From Xylaria sp. FL1777 (lineage: Eukaryota > Ascomycota > Sordariomycetes > Xylariales > Xylariaceae), in the NCBI GenBank assembly GCA_022578965.1, contig MU400711.1, positions 1 through 64,000 of the forward strand: a DNA stretch of 64,000 nucleotides, written 5' to 3'. Shown here piece by piece: positions 21,137 to 33,369 of this stretch; the stretch's first letter is position 1; the number at the start of each line of letters is the position of its first letter. Below the pieces are notes generated by a model. That model ran no database searches. It saw nothing but the letters and a program-made list of their open reading frames with translations, and had not been told where the DNA came from. Position numbers and translations under genes: made by a program.

Positions 21137-22629
21137 CTATAGCCAAAGCATTCCCGCAACAGCGATGAGAGCAGCGAAAGCACTGGTCCCCAAGACGTGT
21201 TCCTGCCGAGTACCCTGGTTCTTAGGGTTGCTGCTGCTGGAACCGGAACTGCAGTCCTGCGAGAAGCCGTTATTACAGTCGGATGCACCTCCATTAGAAG
21301 AGGAACTGCCACTGCTACTGCTACCACTGTCGCTAGAATCGCCACTGCCATACGCATTACCAGCTGCTTGACCATTCGTGCCGGGACCGCCGCCACTCAG
21401 GCCAGGAACAACCTCCATAGAAGTTTGAGCAGCAGTGCCGCTTGAACTAGGGTAGTCGACATCCATGTTCAAGCCGGAGCCGAGGAGAGACTTGAGGACC
21501 GTATTCTTGTTGCCGTCGATAACAGTATTGTTGGTACCCAACCAATTGTCATACGTATAGCTCTTGCCAGAGTTCGTACCCGGCGCCGTGTCTGTCTTGT
21601 AGCACTCGATGCTAACTTCGCCCACGGAAGCGTAGTAGTACTTGTCCTGCTTGATGGCATCGCTATCCCAATCGATAGGACCACCTGCCCAGTCGATAGT
21701 TCCCTTCGCATTCGACGAAGCACCTCCGGGCCAAATCGACAACTGAACACGAGCCGGAGTTTGGGGGTAGTCCCATTGATTTGCCGTGGCGTTCCATGTG
21801 TCCGACTTCAACTGCGTGCGTCCAAGTGTGCCATCGACGTACCATTCAATCTTGTCGGGGGTCCACTTGATCTCGTATTCATGCCAATCCGTGTTTGTAT
21901 TGGAAAGGCCAGTGATGTTTCCCGAGTTATGGTCTGCTCAGTATAAGTATCCAAAAAGCGCATCGCCAGGTTACAAACACAGCACTTACAGTTCGGGATG
22001 CCTTGAAAGTAGAAGTTGGTCTGGGCAATATCTAGCTCGTTGCCAATGTATTCGTAGTCAATCTCATCTTTGACGTCACTCAGGAGAATGAAGGCAGTAA
22101 CCACACCGGCATCCTTGGAGGTCTTCATCCTGGCCTTCACGTTTCCGTACCACATATACACGGTCGAGGCTAAAACGGTTCCGACGGAGTTGGGCGGCAT
22201 GGTTAAAATGACATTATCGTTGTAGGTCAAGGGGATGCCCTGGGACACCCAATCGGCCTTAGAGGCATCACCTAGATACTTGCTCACGTCGACTATGCCA
22301 CTCGTGTCTGTCATGGGCATTGTCCTATCCTCGCAGACGGGAGCAGGTACGCAAGCATCGAGAGAGAAAGACATACGCGGATCGCAGCCACCGAGACAAT
22401 AAGCACCGACACCACACTGTCCATATTCTACATGAACAATTTATGTTAGTCACAGACCACAGCTAGGAGTCGATTGGGTTGCAAAAGACGCACGGGAGCA
22501 ACAAGGTGCATCTTCAGGGCATTTCTGCGTTAATGAACAGGTAGGAGCATTCTGAGCGACGACAGCGGAAGCGCCGAGGAAGGCCAGAGAGGCCAAGGTC
22601 GAAACTGACGGCAGCATGACAGCTACCAT
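21137..22629 (-). CDS. CRH/Utr2-like GPI-anchored cell-wall transglycosylase (CBM18-GH16)
   Basis: Predicted 456-residue protein from three exons, 22629-22494, 22427-21990 and 21933-21137, with GT-AG introns of 66 and 56 bp. A signal peptide (SVSTLASLAFLGASAVVAQ) is followed by a Cys-rich chitin-binding CBM18 module (about 31-62: CSLTQKCPEDAPCCS, YGQCGVGAYCLGGC). The GH16 domain carries the catalytic signature DEIDYE (about 166-171), with Glu167 as likely nucleophile and Glu171 as acid/base, and the downstream WTPDKIEWYVDG and QLSIWPGGA motifs. A Ser/Gly-rich stalk then leads to a hydrophobic tail (LGTSAFAALIAVAGMLWL) typical of GPI attachment. CRH enzymes link chitin to beta-glucan in the cell wall. 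A second in-frame ATG (22617) could also start the signal peptide. The CBM18 makes it closer to Utr2/Crh2 than to Crh1. Confidence 0.94.
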
Positions 22630-25082
22630 TTAAATCAAGCGGGGGTTTGATATTATAATATTACGCAGGGGCGGATCTGGTCGATAATGTATGGTGACGA
22701 TTTTAAGATTAGTCCGCAGTCGAAGCGACCAAGTGGTATATACCGCGGTTAGCGAGAGGCAAGCGAATGATAGAGTGAACAGGCCCCGAGACCGAGACGA
22801 GATATGATGCGCTAGGCTGGTTCAGAACTGGAAATGCTGTTGGGCGTCGAGATGCCGTACGCCGTATGCCGCGTTATATACAGATAATTAAGCAAGCGTG
22901 TATCGAACGTGTTGATAAATCGATCGCTTATGGAATACGATGAAAGGCACTTGTCAACGAGATTCACCGTCCTGCTTGGACTGGCGTGTCTGTTGGGTTG
23001 AAACGATTGACGAGAACCACGAAGGCCTGAAAACGGTACGCTGGATGGGTCGAGGTGATGACGAGAATAGGGCAGCGAATGGATAACAAAAAGACCGGTA
23101 ACAATAAAAGTTTATGACCACCAATGGACCAAAGCCTCGACTGTCTTTATATTGTCCCTTTGAATTATACCTGCTGGAGCAGACCAGACACCAAGGCGAA
23201 CGAGGGGAAACGAGAGGAACCAAACTATGTGGTGACACACAAGTTGGATGGATTGATTATCATACCTACATATGTAGGGGGAGAGAAGAGAAGAAAGAAG
23301 GTGGGTACGGGAGTGTACTGCGTAGGGATCATGACAATAAAAAAACAGGGGGACTGCGGTCCGGCCATATTGATGAACCGTACATATTAAGGAACCGTTA
23401 GAGAGATATAAGATACTTACTCCTATAAGAAAACAAGCAGTGGAAACATGTACCGTCCCATCGCGAGATAAGTCGATGCAACGCTCTCAGCTAAGTCTCC
23501 ACCATATAGTATCTACTTACTCAGTAGTATACATGTAGTTGGTACCGAACTACCTACCTTAGCTAAGTACTTACTTACATATGTAGTAGGTGGAGTATTT
23601 CCTCGATCTACATAGGTACCTATAATATGGTATGAAATAGCACTCATTGCATCGCATAATCCAAGTCAGATCTAACTGAGCTTCCTATTTTAGGTGTAGT
23701 GGCAAAGATCGTCCATGCAGATGTCAAACAAATCTCGTATTCTATTCTCCGCTCTCTCCGGAATTCCAATGAATCAGCCGGTGCCAACAAAGTGCAATGA
23801 CATATGTAGCAAAGAATTCTACTTATATATACTGCGTACGTATAACTAAGTGCCATGTATACGTACCTATAAATACATACATATAGATATATGTAATAGT
23901 AAAGCCCCTTGTTCCAATCTTGTAGAGCAAATTAGTAGGTACCTACCTACTTAAGTACATTTATGTAGTACCAGCCCAGGCAAGGACCTACCTACATGTA
24001 CTGAATTTGGTGTAGACCTCATCCACTCATATAGGACAGAAAAGAACGGGTCGATCACTGAGTTAGTCGCTTCCTCCAAGGTCTCGAATACTGGTTCGGA
24101 ACATTCGAATGACCTAGATTTAAACATAGGTACCTCTTAAAGTATCGGATTGACATCTGCATTCTTTGCTTAAACTTCCCGTCTCACAGCTGTCGGGAGA
24201 GTGGGCCTCAAGGGACCCTCGTTAAGTACCTAGTCTTCGCACTACTATTAGCGTGATGGTGTTCCACCCGCCTGGAACACACTGTACGATACGAGATGCT
24301 ACAGAGAGATACATGTAGGTATACCGGTACGTGAGTACAAATCTACATGTATCACCCGCCATCGTCGTTGTATATGTAGATGCAACTCAACCCGGGACTG
24401 GTAGGCAAGCAAGACACGTTGAAGTGATGATCAATGGCACGAAGATGCATCCTTTCCCGCGCATCCACTAGGTATATAGTGTCCTGTATCTCCGCATCCA
24501 ACAGCGCCACGTCCTCACGTAACCACGCATTTACATCTCACAACACCGAGAAGTTGAAATGTAGGCAAGTAAATAGCTCCAACTCTCATGGAAAAGTCCA
24601 CCTACAAGCTATGTTCAAGCCGTTTAGGCGCTAGGAACACCAGTCTACTGATCATATAAGAAACATAGGTGTGTATAGAAATAAAGTAATATACACCACA
24701 TCTACCCTATTCATCCACACCCGCTCTCCATTTTCACTCCAGACGGGCCCTATACTTTCAAGCCTATATAAGCAGGTATATACATTGAATATATCCTTTT
24801 TGTGTAATCAAGCCATCGGGTACAGACGTATCATAGACGTATCACTGTGGCGGAAACTCGGTAGGGAACGAAGCATCGTGAGCTAGCGCAGCTATAAACC
24901 GACGATCATCGAACCGTTATATCTGCCGCATACTTTCACCGGCCGTATATACTAATTACTTAGGCGTGTTACATAGCGAGCAACCTTCTCAAATACTATC
25001 TGAACTCAATGAATATCGACAACTTTTTCCTTTGCTTTGCGTTCCCCTATTTTCATTCTTCCCCCGAAACACCTGCCCTCCG
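22630..25082. other. Intergenic, 2.45 kb, TAGGTA-type motif cluster
   Basis: No gene recognised on either strand. From about 23,500 to 24,330 the sequence is dense in short palindromic or repeated words built from TAGGTACC, TACCTACC and TACATGTA (for example around 23,525-23,620, 23,860-23,995 and 24,305-24,340). Such motifs also occur near 3,400-3,530 and 13,030-13,060. They could be decayed microsatellite or binding-site clusters. The part next to 22,630 is the CRH promoter. Confidence 0.5.
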
Positions 25083-26699
25083 TCAGAAGAACCGCGCCGT
25101 CAACTCCGCCATCCAAGCCAACCCCTCGGAGACAACCTGCCGTAGATCCTCGTTCATAGGCAGGTTCTCGATTCGCGCACACGTCGCCCACTCGAGCGCA
25201 TCATGCTCATACACCTCTCCTCCTTTCCGCCCCTCTCCCTTCTTCCTGTTGTTACCATAGCCCCCGGCTAGAAACCCAGGCAATCCGGTGCTCCCCTCCT
25301 CGTCTACAATGACGCCAAAGTTGAGTTGCGCGTACTCTTTCCGCACAATCTTGTACGGAATCACCTGTGCGTTTCGTCTCTCTATCTTATCGATAGTACC
25401 GCACCCGACACCGTCGTACAGGGAGAGAAGAGACGCAGGTAATATCATCGAGGATGCCGTGTTGCGTTGATGGAGCGTCTGCTCCTCTTCCCCTTTCGTT
25501 ACTGTTATCGGCGCTGCCGCTGTCGTGGTCCGCGACGGGAGTGAGAGCGGCGCCGGCTCTAGCGATGGGTCGTGGTCGGGGTCACGGTCATATGCATACT
25601 TAAAAGCATTGTCGCTACCGTGTTCATCGTCGTATATCCGGCCGTGACCTTTTTTAGGTGGTGACGGGATAGAAGCGGAATCGGGCGTTAGCGGAACGGG
25701 CGATGAGGATGAAGATGATGACGACAATGGGCTCTTCAGTATGCGAGCCCCTTGAATATCTGTCTTGTGTGCGTGGGACGGCCCGAACATCTCCTGCTCC
25801 TCGCTCTTGCATTTTCCGCCTCCTGTGCCGGTACTCCCCCCTACTTCTCTTTTTCCTGTGGTAGCTGTTAACGTAGACGTGTTCCTCCAACCCATATGGA
25901 CGCCCGAGTCGAATTTTACCTCTGTCTGTGTCTCGTCCTCACTTACGCTATCTTCGTCCCAGTCCCCATCCTCTTCGGTGCTATCCTTATAGGTGCCGTC
26001 TCCCTCAACCTCCTCCCAAAGCAAGACTTTCAACTCTGCCTTCCACCACACGCCCGATAACATGACCATAATCTTCGTGACCCGCAGCCCGATCTTCTCC
26101 CTCACAAGTCGTTCGATAGCCGCCGATATGCAGAAGTCGTCGTCCTCGACTTTGCCTCCTGGTAATTCCCACTCGCCGGCCGCCTGCCTCCCTGCCGCGG
26201 ACGTGAAGACGCGCCGACGCCACCACCGCGGAGAGCGACGGAGGAGGAGGGCTGCGGGCCGTAGCGTCTCCCTGTCGAGGCGGAAGATGCACACGCCTAC
26301 TGTGAGTCTATCTGCGGGGCCTGTGTTTCCAGCTAGGTCTTTATGGTCTTTAGTCATGCGGATGCGGGCTCCATCCCCATCTCCATCTTTATCCCCGATG
26401 TCAACTTTGCTAGGGGTAGCCGTCGCTTGTAACCCGTTTGCGGGTGAAGAGCGAAGATAGGCGAGAAACTGCGCACGAGACATGGCGAGAATGGCTTTCT
26501 GAGACGGAAGGAGGGGCGATTCTATTGTGCTTAGTCGAAGATGACCCCAATTCCTGGTCATGGGATAGAAGTTGCGAAAACCAGGCCGGAAAGCAAGCCT
26601 AGGAACATTGCGTCTTTTCTCATACGTCTGCTTGTGATGATGTAGTTCAGGCTTCGGATATATTCCTGGCGAGCACCTCGGAGATTGTAGGGGCTCCAT
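25083..26699 (-). CDS. Nudix-like domain protein with degenerate box and long insertion
   Basis: Intronless frame of 538 residues. Residues 131-215 look like a Nudix core: RLTVGVCIFRLDRETLRPAA, then GEWELPGGKVEDDDF and ISAAIERLVREKIGLRV. The box differs from the consensus GX5EX7REUXEEXGU: the pairs RE and EE that bind metal read RL and EK. A disordered Ser/Asp/Gly-rich insertion of roughly 200 residues (about 230-430, with an eight-Ser run) splits the fold. The remaining core strand and helix appear at the end (EYAQLNFGVIVDEEG, HDALEWATCARIENLP). Nudix proteins hydrolyse nucleoside diphosphate derivatives; whether this one keeps activity is doubtful. The first ATG is at 26699. An internal start at 26483 (MSRAQFLAYL) would lose only a nonconserved leader and is also plausible. 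Confidence 0.75.
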   Translation of the reverse strand: MEPLQSPRCSPGIYPKPELHHHKQTYEKRRNVPRLAFRPGFRNFYPMTRNWGHLRLSTIESPLLPSQKAILAMSRAQFLAYLRSSPANGLQATATPSKVDIGDKDGDGDGARIRMTKDHKDLAGNTGPADRLTVGVCIFRLDRETLRPAALLLRRSPRWWRRRVFTSAAGRQAAGEWELPGGKVEDDDFCISAAIERLVREKIGLRVTKIMVMLSGVWWKAELKVLLWEEVEGDGTYKDSTEEDGDWDEDSVSEDETQTEVKFDSGVHMGWRNTSTLTATTGKREVGGSTGTGGGKCKSEEQEMFGPSHAHKTDIQGARILKSPLSSSSSSSSPVPLTPDSASIPSPPKKGHGRIYDDEHGSDNAFKYAYDRDPDHDPSLEPAPLSLPSRTTTAAAPITVTKGEEEQTLHQRNTASSMILPASLLSLYDGVGCGTIDKIERRNAQVIPYKIVRKEYAQLNFGVIVDEEGSTGLPGFLAGGYGNNRKKGEGRKGGEVYEHDALEWATCARIENLPMNEDLRQVVSEGLAWMAELTARFF

Positions 26700-28205
26700 T
26701 GCTTGACGTTCTCTGGCCCAGTAATAGATAGGCCGGAGCTGCGAGGAAACCGATCTTAATTGACGTGTTGAGCTTCCTCAGCTAGACCCGTCCCAGAAGC
26801 AACAGCTAGACACCTAGGACGGGCTGTGCGCATGTGATATTTGAGTTCCATTTTCCTATCGTCGTCTAACTCGAAAGGGCAGATATTTAGCTAGATGGGT
26901 AGTATAGTTAGTTGAGACCTACCTTTAAGTTTCATAAGGTTTGGTTTGGTTGATCGAATCAACGTATGACGCGCTGGCAATCCGGGGAGAACGGCGATGG
27001 GTGATGAGTCCGGCACATAAAATTGTAGACGAACAGATACCACTTTTACCCACTGCCGAAATATCACCCTAAACTCTGTATTCAAGCTGCTTACGCCAGT
27101 TTAGTTTACACTAGAAAGCCTTAAACAAAGTTAAGAGTGTATGACCATCTAAAGTAAAACCATATATACAGCCATCTACCAAATACCCAGGCAGTGTGCT
27201 ACATAGAATTAAATCGTAAGTCTGCGGAAAATGAAAAGAAAAGAGAAAATCATTGCGTTGAATCTGCCGCGAGACAAATCCGTCTACTCGTAATTATGTA
27301 GAGCCGAACATACAGAAAATAGATAAGAAAGCAAAGTGAAACCACCAGTCATCCATCCCCTTGCAATACCTTCGTACATCCATCCATCCGTCCGGTGTTC
27401 ATTCCCTCCTTCCCAATACCATCCATCCCTCCCTGAAGACATTGCAACAATGGAGGTGAAATGACAGGACGATTTATCCCAAGTAACTAAGAAGGAATCG
27501 AAGAAGCCTAGCTCTACAACGACTCTCTTCTTTTAATCGCCCTTATTTCGCCATGAACGCAAGATGGGTATGATGCTCTGTGAAGAATAATAACTTTTTA
27601 AAGGAAATCCAGGTGCAATGCGGAGATTGCTCTGAGCCGCTCAGGATAGACAAGGGTTTGATAACCTCTTCACTTAGGCACTAGACAGTCGATACTCTTC
27701 ATGCGTTCGGCATAGGCTTGACAGAGGAAATCTGCTGTTGCTTGCTCGAATATCGACAATCTGAGATGATGAAGCTAATCTGGAGACCATCCATGTGAAT
27801 AGTGATAGTATGTCCGGGTAACGATGATGCTGAATATAGCAAACAAGCTGAATAGCTCAAAGATGGTACAGTGGCGTAGGCTATGGCACGCCAATAGTGT
27901 AAGTCGTACAAGCAGGCAATAATCTCATCAAAGGTTGGCGATGTTCTTGCCATAGTTGGTCGATGTTGGGCACCAAGTACAAATGACAAGGCGCGAATAA
28001 TATAGGGTTATGACGTCGTATAGCTCACTCTATAATTATATAGAGGCGAGGTTATAGGGTTCCGCCTTTAGATACCACGAATTGACAATTTGGGTCACAT
28101 GTATTAAGCTGCCTATGAATAACAAGTCTGACAGCTGGTTATTAAGCTGAGGCAGTATCGCTCTGTTTGTATGCGTCCCAGAGCCCAGCATCAGTTGGGG
28201 GAGTC
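26700..28205. other. Intergenic, 1.5 kb, no gene recognised
   Basis: Lies between the Nudix-like gene start and the Myb gene stop. One minus-strand frame of 84 codons from an ATG at 27,953 (MARTSPTFDEIIACLYDLHY) has no relative I know and probably lies in the Myb 3' flank, so it is not called as a gene. A TCCATCCATCC-type tract occurs at 27,350-27,440. Confidence 0.45.
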
Positions 28206-29957
28206 CTAACGCGCCTTCTGAGTTGCAAAAAGATCAGGGAAGTGCTCTTTAGCATACTGTTCACATGCCTATAACATGATATAAGTTAGTTAAATGCAAG
28301 ACTATAGATGGGATATACTGACCTTTGCTGGTTTGCCGACTTTCTGTCCTATAGTTTTCCATTTATTATTTTCATAGTCCTTGATGGCATTGAGTAGAGC
28401 CTGGCTCTCGTCTTCAGCAAACTCAGCATAGTGCATATCCTACTCTCATCAGCCACAAGTCCAGACATCAAAGATCCAGAGGGTTCAACCATACCTTGTA
28501 CCAATGTTTCTTGACACTACCCTCTGTCCGAGTTGGGAAAGTCTAGCGAGATCGAGTCAGCTAATGTGTTTATCCTGACATTTGAAAATTGGTGGGAGAC
28601 AAACCTTGGCAATTTCTGCCCAGCTACTACCCGAATCTCGCATCTGTTTCAATCTCAACTCTTCAGCCGGGGTCCACGGCGTATTTGTGCGGCTCTTCTT
28701 GATCGGAGGCGGTTGAGAAGGCGTATCAGCACCGTCAGAACCTGGGGTCGGCGCAGGGACGGGTGTCTGCTGAGTGACCGAAGGAGCAGGGACAGGCGTA
28801 GGTGCAGCGGCAGGGGTAGAAGGCATAGGGGCTGAAGCTGTCGTGGCTGAGGCGGCAGCGGCGGCGGATGCCGGAGTAGGGGTAGATGTGTGCGGCTGTG
28901 GATGAGCAGACTGGTGGGGTTGTTGCGAAGCTTGCTGGTGTCCAGGCGCTGGTCTTTTACGACCGCGAGGAGCGGGCTGAGCAGGGGTCTGCGTAGGAGT
29001 AGACTGCTGTTGGGCGGGTGTTGTAGCTGGAGCCGAGAGATTGATGGGTGGCGGCACAGGAGTCGCATGATGCTGTTGATGATGCTGCGACTGTGACTGA
29101 TGTTGTGTATGTTGTTGCTGGTGCTGCGCATGTGGGCCATGCTGACCATGTGACTGGTGAGCTTGATGCGGCTGGTGCGATTGATGTTGTCCATGCTGCG
29201 GCTGCTGCTGATGGTGTTGCTGGCCATGTTGCGGATGTTGCTGCGCGGCAGGATTCTGGCCCGGCGTAGAGTAACCAGTAAATTCATTACGACGTGACAT
29301 ATCAGGCTGGTAAGGATGTGTCGTGCTATATTACAGTATAATGTTAGCGTCTTGGGCCAGCCATATGCTGAACGGGATAATAAGGGCGTGGTGACATGTC
29401 AACATGGCCGCGGTGCGTTATTCAACTGATATGCACAGGTTTTGGGATGCACAAGAGCGAGCTCGGATGAAGAAACATGGGAGGAAAGAACATGTCCTTA
29501 GGAATGTTGGGTGGCGCTATCCTTTAGTCCTGGTCAAATAATAGTCAAGAGGCAAAGGGTAGAGTTGATCTGAACCACCGGGCAGAACCTCGTTTTTCAA
29601 GACCTATAGCGTACAGACCCGCAGAGAATCCATGGGAAATAATGCAGATCTATTCAGCAGGGTATTAAGTACATAGGGGGTCTGTGTAAGGCTGTATACT
29701 AGCTGAACCGGGGCACTGGGGGAAGCAAGGGAGAGTAGCAAGATGGTAAGAACCGCTGCTGAAAGGGAAGACAAGCAATGGGAACCGGCAGGTGTTGCGC
29801 CCAGTCTGGGACTTGGCAGTGGAAAATGTCGTGCATGATGTTGAGCAAGGTGTAGGAGGAACGCATAGTAAACGCATAGTACTCACTGCATGTCATTTGG
29901 ATGCTGAGTGGAGCCGTAGAGGTACTCCGGCACAGGGCCAACCTGCCACTGCTGCAT
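28206..29957 (-). CDS. Gln/His-rich two-repeat Myb/SANT DNA-binding protein
   Basis: Predicted 339-residue protein from five exons: 29957-29887, 29325-28605, 28542-28495, 28439-28323 and 28268-28206, all GT-AG. Exon 1 gives MQQWQVGPVPEYLYGS and joins in frame through HTTHPYQPDMSRRNE, so a start at the internal MSRR (29300) would truncate it. Residues about 45-110 are Gln/His repeats; then come Pro/Ala/Thr-rich sequence and basic clusters (RGRKRP, IKKSR) that could be nuclear signals. Repeat 1 (about 236-283) is WTPAEELRLKQMRDSGSSW, EIAKTFPTRTEGSVKKHWY. Repeat 2 (about 285-327) is EDESQALLNAIKDYENNKW, KTIGQKVGKPAKACEQY. It is most likely a nuclear transcription regulator of unknown targets. 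Intron 1 is unusually long (561 bp). An AG with a CTGAC branch-like motif just before the ATG suggests a further intron in the leader. Confidence 0.85.
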
Positions 29958-32640
29958 GATCTGTGGGCACAAGTAGTGTCAGCTCAGTCTTAGGCGGCAA
30001 GCATGAGGTGAGTGAAAGTGTAATACAAAGCGAATACAATTCAGCAGGTGCAACTGCCAAAATGGGTAGATTCAAGGTACATGAACTAAGGGTACTGAAT
30101 GGGCCGACAGAAGCAACAACTGCTCAGAAAACCGAGCAGGTGTCACAGAAACAAGAATAGCATTCAAAGGCAGATATGAGAGGAGAGGAAACAGGAGAGG
30201 GCGTGGATGGAAGGTAGCGATAAAGCGTAAATCTCATTCTCCAGACAGCAACAACCGATGAGGAGGACAAGGTAGAGGGGTGAGGGATGTAGAAGATGAC
30301 ATGCGGTATGTGAACCGGTGACACTGAGAGGCTGCGCAGTGCAGCCGGATCAGTGGTGTAAAAGAGACATGTGAGATGAGTTGTACCATGAAGAGTCGAG
30401 GGGATACCTCGATACAAGGACCGATACATGAGCGAGGACGAGGTGATGAGTAGGTAGTAGAGTGGAGAGAGGTTGGAGGTGCATGGACCCGTAGCGTAGC
30501 GTGTCGCGACAATGCATGTAACGCGGGAAAAAACGCGTTATGCCAAGTTGAGATACATGGTAATGGCGCCAGGAATAATGCAGCGCAACGCGGTACTTGG
30601 AAGGGGGCAAATGAGGGCGACCAAAAGACCAAGAAACAACGAGACCATGATCAAAGGGCAAACAAAGAAATAAAGCAACAGGGCACAGGAATGACTGACG
30701 GGCAAGTGTTCAGTGTTCTAGCAACTTGCGATCTTGGTTGCTAGAGAAGCGGCTGGCGGGGGCAACCACGAGCAAGGCGCAGACGAGATGTTTGGGCCGC
30801 CGAGGTCAATTGAAAGCGTGCGTCGAGCTGGGCACCTGAGGAAGTACAAGCGCGCGCCGTCCAACTAGGCAAACAGAAGCAGATGAAGCCGATAAGTACT
30901 GCTCTGTAAGAGGAGGTTCCCCACGGTGCTGTGCTCGAGGGCTAAGTATGCGTAACTTTGTCGCGAACTAAGGTATAGAGTGGTTAGACGCCTGAGTCCG
31001 ACACCGTAAATCAGTAAAGTCAACCAGGAGAGGGTGAGTAAGGTTGCAGGTACACAGTAGCTTGTATAGGCGGCGAGAGTCAGGGTACAGGGTGGGTATG
31101 CTGAGCGCTGTTGGTTGGTACTTTGCGCAAAATGCCAGAGTGCAGCTTGCGTAGTACTGTTGTTGGTGTGTTGTTGGGTTGCGACCTGTGTGGGCGGGGA
31201 GGAGGTAAGGAATGTGCAGGGAAACAAACGAACGGGTACACGAGAAGGAGGTAGAAAGAGGAGGATCAGAGGGGAGGTGCAAAGTACAGTACGTACTTTT
31301 GGGGGGGTGGTCGGATGGGCCACAGCCAGAAGCTGGGGGGGAACAGGTAGGTATCGAGGTATTGGGGTATTGATTCTTGGTAAGACACAAGCCTAGTATA
31401 GAGTGCACTAGAACTCGAAGCAAGCACCAGGTCCAAGTAGGTAGATTTGCGCAAATGTATATCGTGTGCGTGCGCGGGTGCATGCGAAGTAGATCGAGGT
31501 AGCGCCCGAGTAGAAGAAGAAGAGGGAGACGAAGTGGACAAGTAGACAAGGTCACGGGTGGGCGAGGATGGGTGAGTGATTAAGGTATGGGCAGAGGCAA
31601 ACTGGGGGGCGGCCAGGGTGGCAGTAAAAAAAAATTGCGTTAGGGTGGGGCCAGGAGGAGAATAAAAAGTGGAGAGGTGGCGATCAAGAGGCAGAGAGGT
31701 ATAGGTATACATCTGGAGAGACGTCGGCAAAGAGGGGCAGAAAAGGAGAAGGGGAGAACAGAGTGACTTGAGGGAAACACGCACGTACTGCCCGTCAATC
31801 CTCCTCACTTGTCGCCTCGCGAAAGCTGAGCTAGAAGACAAGCACAGTAGCCAGGAGACCAAGACAGGAAAGAGAGGGACTCGTGTCGATCGACCTTGCC
31901 CGTCTTGTCCTGTTCCGTCTGTCTGAGTTGTGCTCTAGCGTTCTCGCGCTGTGTTCCGTCCCGTCATGTACTGTACTCGCAGTGTACATACAGTACTCGT
32001 TGACCTGGTGGGGGCTCCTGAAGTACCGTACTGTACCTGGGGGCAATTTGTACTGTCACGGACAAGGTGGTGGCAGGAAAGACGTGCGTCGTTACGGGGG
32101 TACCGCAGAAAAGCCAGAGAGTACGAGCTGAAAGGACGATTAGAAGTATCTGGAGTAGGTATATTGCGGTTTGCAAGACAATGCTAGAAAGTGGCCTGTC
32201 AGCCACGTGAGACGGCGCCAACGTTAATGGGTCCCTAAAACAGAAAATGCAGATGACGGACAAAGGAGTAGAAGTAGAGGGAAATGCGATTTGGTCTAGG
32301 TATGAGGACAGGCTATTGCCGACGGGAGATGGAATGATGTAAGACCAACAAACCGACAAGCTTCTCAAACGCGCGATCAGCACCAGCAGCGGTCTGTCCG
32401 GGTTGAAAAAACGCAGTTGGAAGGCTGAAGTAGCGCGCCCTACACTACTAGTGTACTGTAAGTACCTCTAAATAAAATTCAAGCGGAATGCGGTGTAGGT
32501 ACATTGCAATGATTGGTCACAACCGGTTATAGTGAGGTGGACTGCGGACAAAACAAAGCATAATGTATGGCCGTTATTTTAGGTGCCTTAGACCAGAATG
32601 GTCCTTGTGTTTATATCTCTCTAGCTATACTACCTTTTTA
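29958..32640. promoter_or_regulatory. Long CT-rich leader/promoter region of the Myb gene
   Basis: This 2.7-kb stretch has normal to high GC but no recognisable protein. On the minus strand it is strongly pyrimidine-rich (many CTCCC and TCTCC tracts), as in long 5' leaders of fungal regulatory genes. A consensus-like acceptor (CCCACAG) lies three bases before the Myb ATG, supporting a spliced leader. Open frames of up to about 200 codons on the minus strand are low-complexity by-products. Near 32,640 composition shifts sharply to AT-rich repeat DNA. Role inferred, not shown. Confidence 0.4.
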
Positions 32641-33369
32641 CTAATTATAACTTTTTTTTACCCTTTTTAATACAAACTTGGAATTTTAGTTTAAAGCAAT
32701 TATATTGATTTTTTGTTTATGTTTTTATTTAAAAAACAATAAATTATAATTTATTTATATAATAATTTATTTTAAGTGCTTTAAACTAAAAACATAAAAT
32801 AATAAACTATATTTATTATAAGCTATAATTTATTTTTTTTAAAAGCTTATATAAATATATTTATAAGTTTAAAGCTTATATTTTATATATTTTAATTTAA
32901 AGAACTTTTATTAATTTTTAAGCTAAAGTTTATTTTATATATATATATATATATTATTTATACTTATAAACTATTTATTAATAAAACTTAAAAATAATAA
33001 TTATAACATTATTTAAAGCTTTTTATAATAATACTTATATTTAGTGCTAACTTTATAATTAAAATATTTTATTATATTATAATGTTTTAAGCTTAAATAA
33101 TTAAAAGTTAAATTTTATTTATTAATTTATTAATTAGTATTATTTTTTTATTTTATTATAAAATTATAAACTTTTAAAGATTTTAGTTTTAGCTTAATTA
33201 ATAATTACTTTTTAAAAAAACTAATAGCTTTAAAACTTTTAAAATTTATTAAAAAGCTTAATAAATTAAATAAACTAGCTAATAATATAATATTAAAATA
33301 TTTACTTAATAATTATATTTAATATTTTATATAATATATTTTATTATAATTAAAACATAATTAATATAA
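32641..33369. other. AT-rich decayed DNA at isochore boundary
   Basis: Nearly pure AT sequence with no gene, starting abruptly near 32,640 and reaching the left LTR. A segment near 32,768-32,825 (GCTTTAAACTAAAAACATAA) recurs in the same orientation near 45,600-45,650, so at least part is repeat-derived. Confidence 0.7.

Noticed and set aside
27699..27953. Possible 84-codon gene downstream of the Myb gene
   Set aside because: No family resemblance and no supporting splice or context signal. It could be part of the 3' flank.
30234..31862. Several minus-strand frames of 100-200 codons upstream of the Myb gene
   Set aside because: They overlap one another in different frames, are low-complexity (Ser/Leu/Pro/Thr) and derive from CT-rich DNA. 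None has family motifs.
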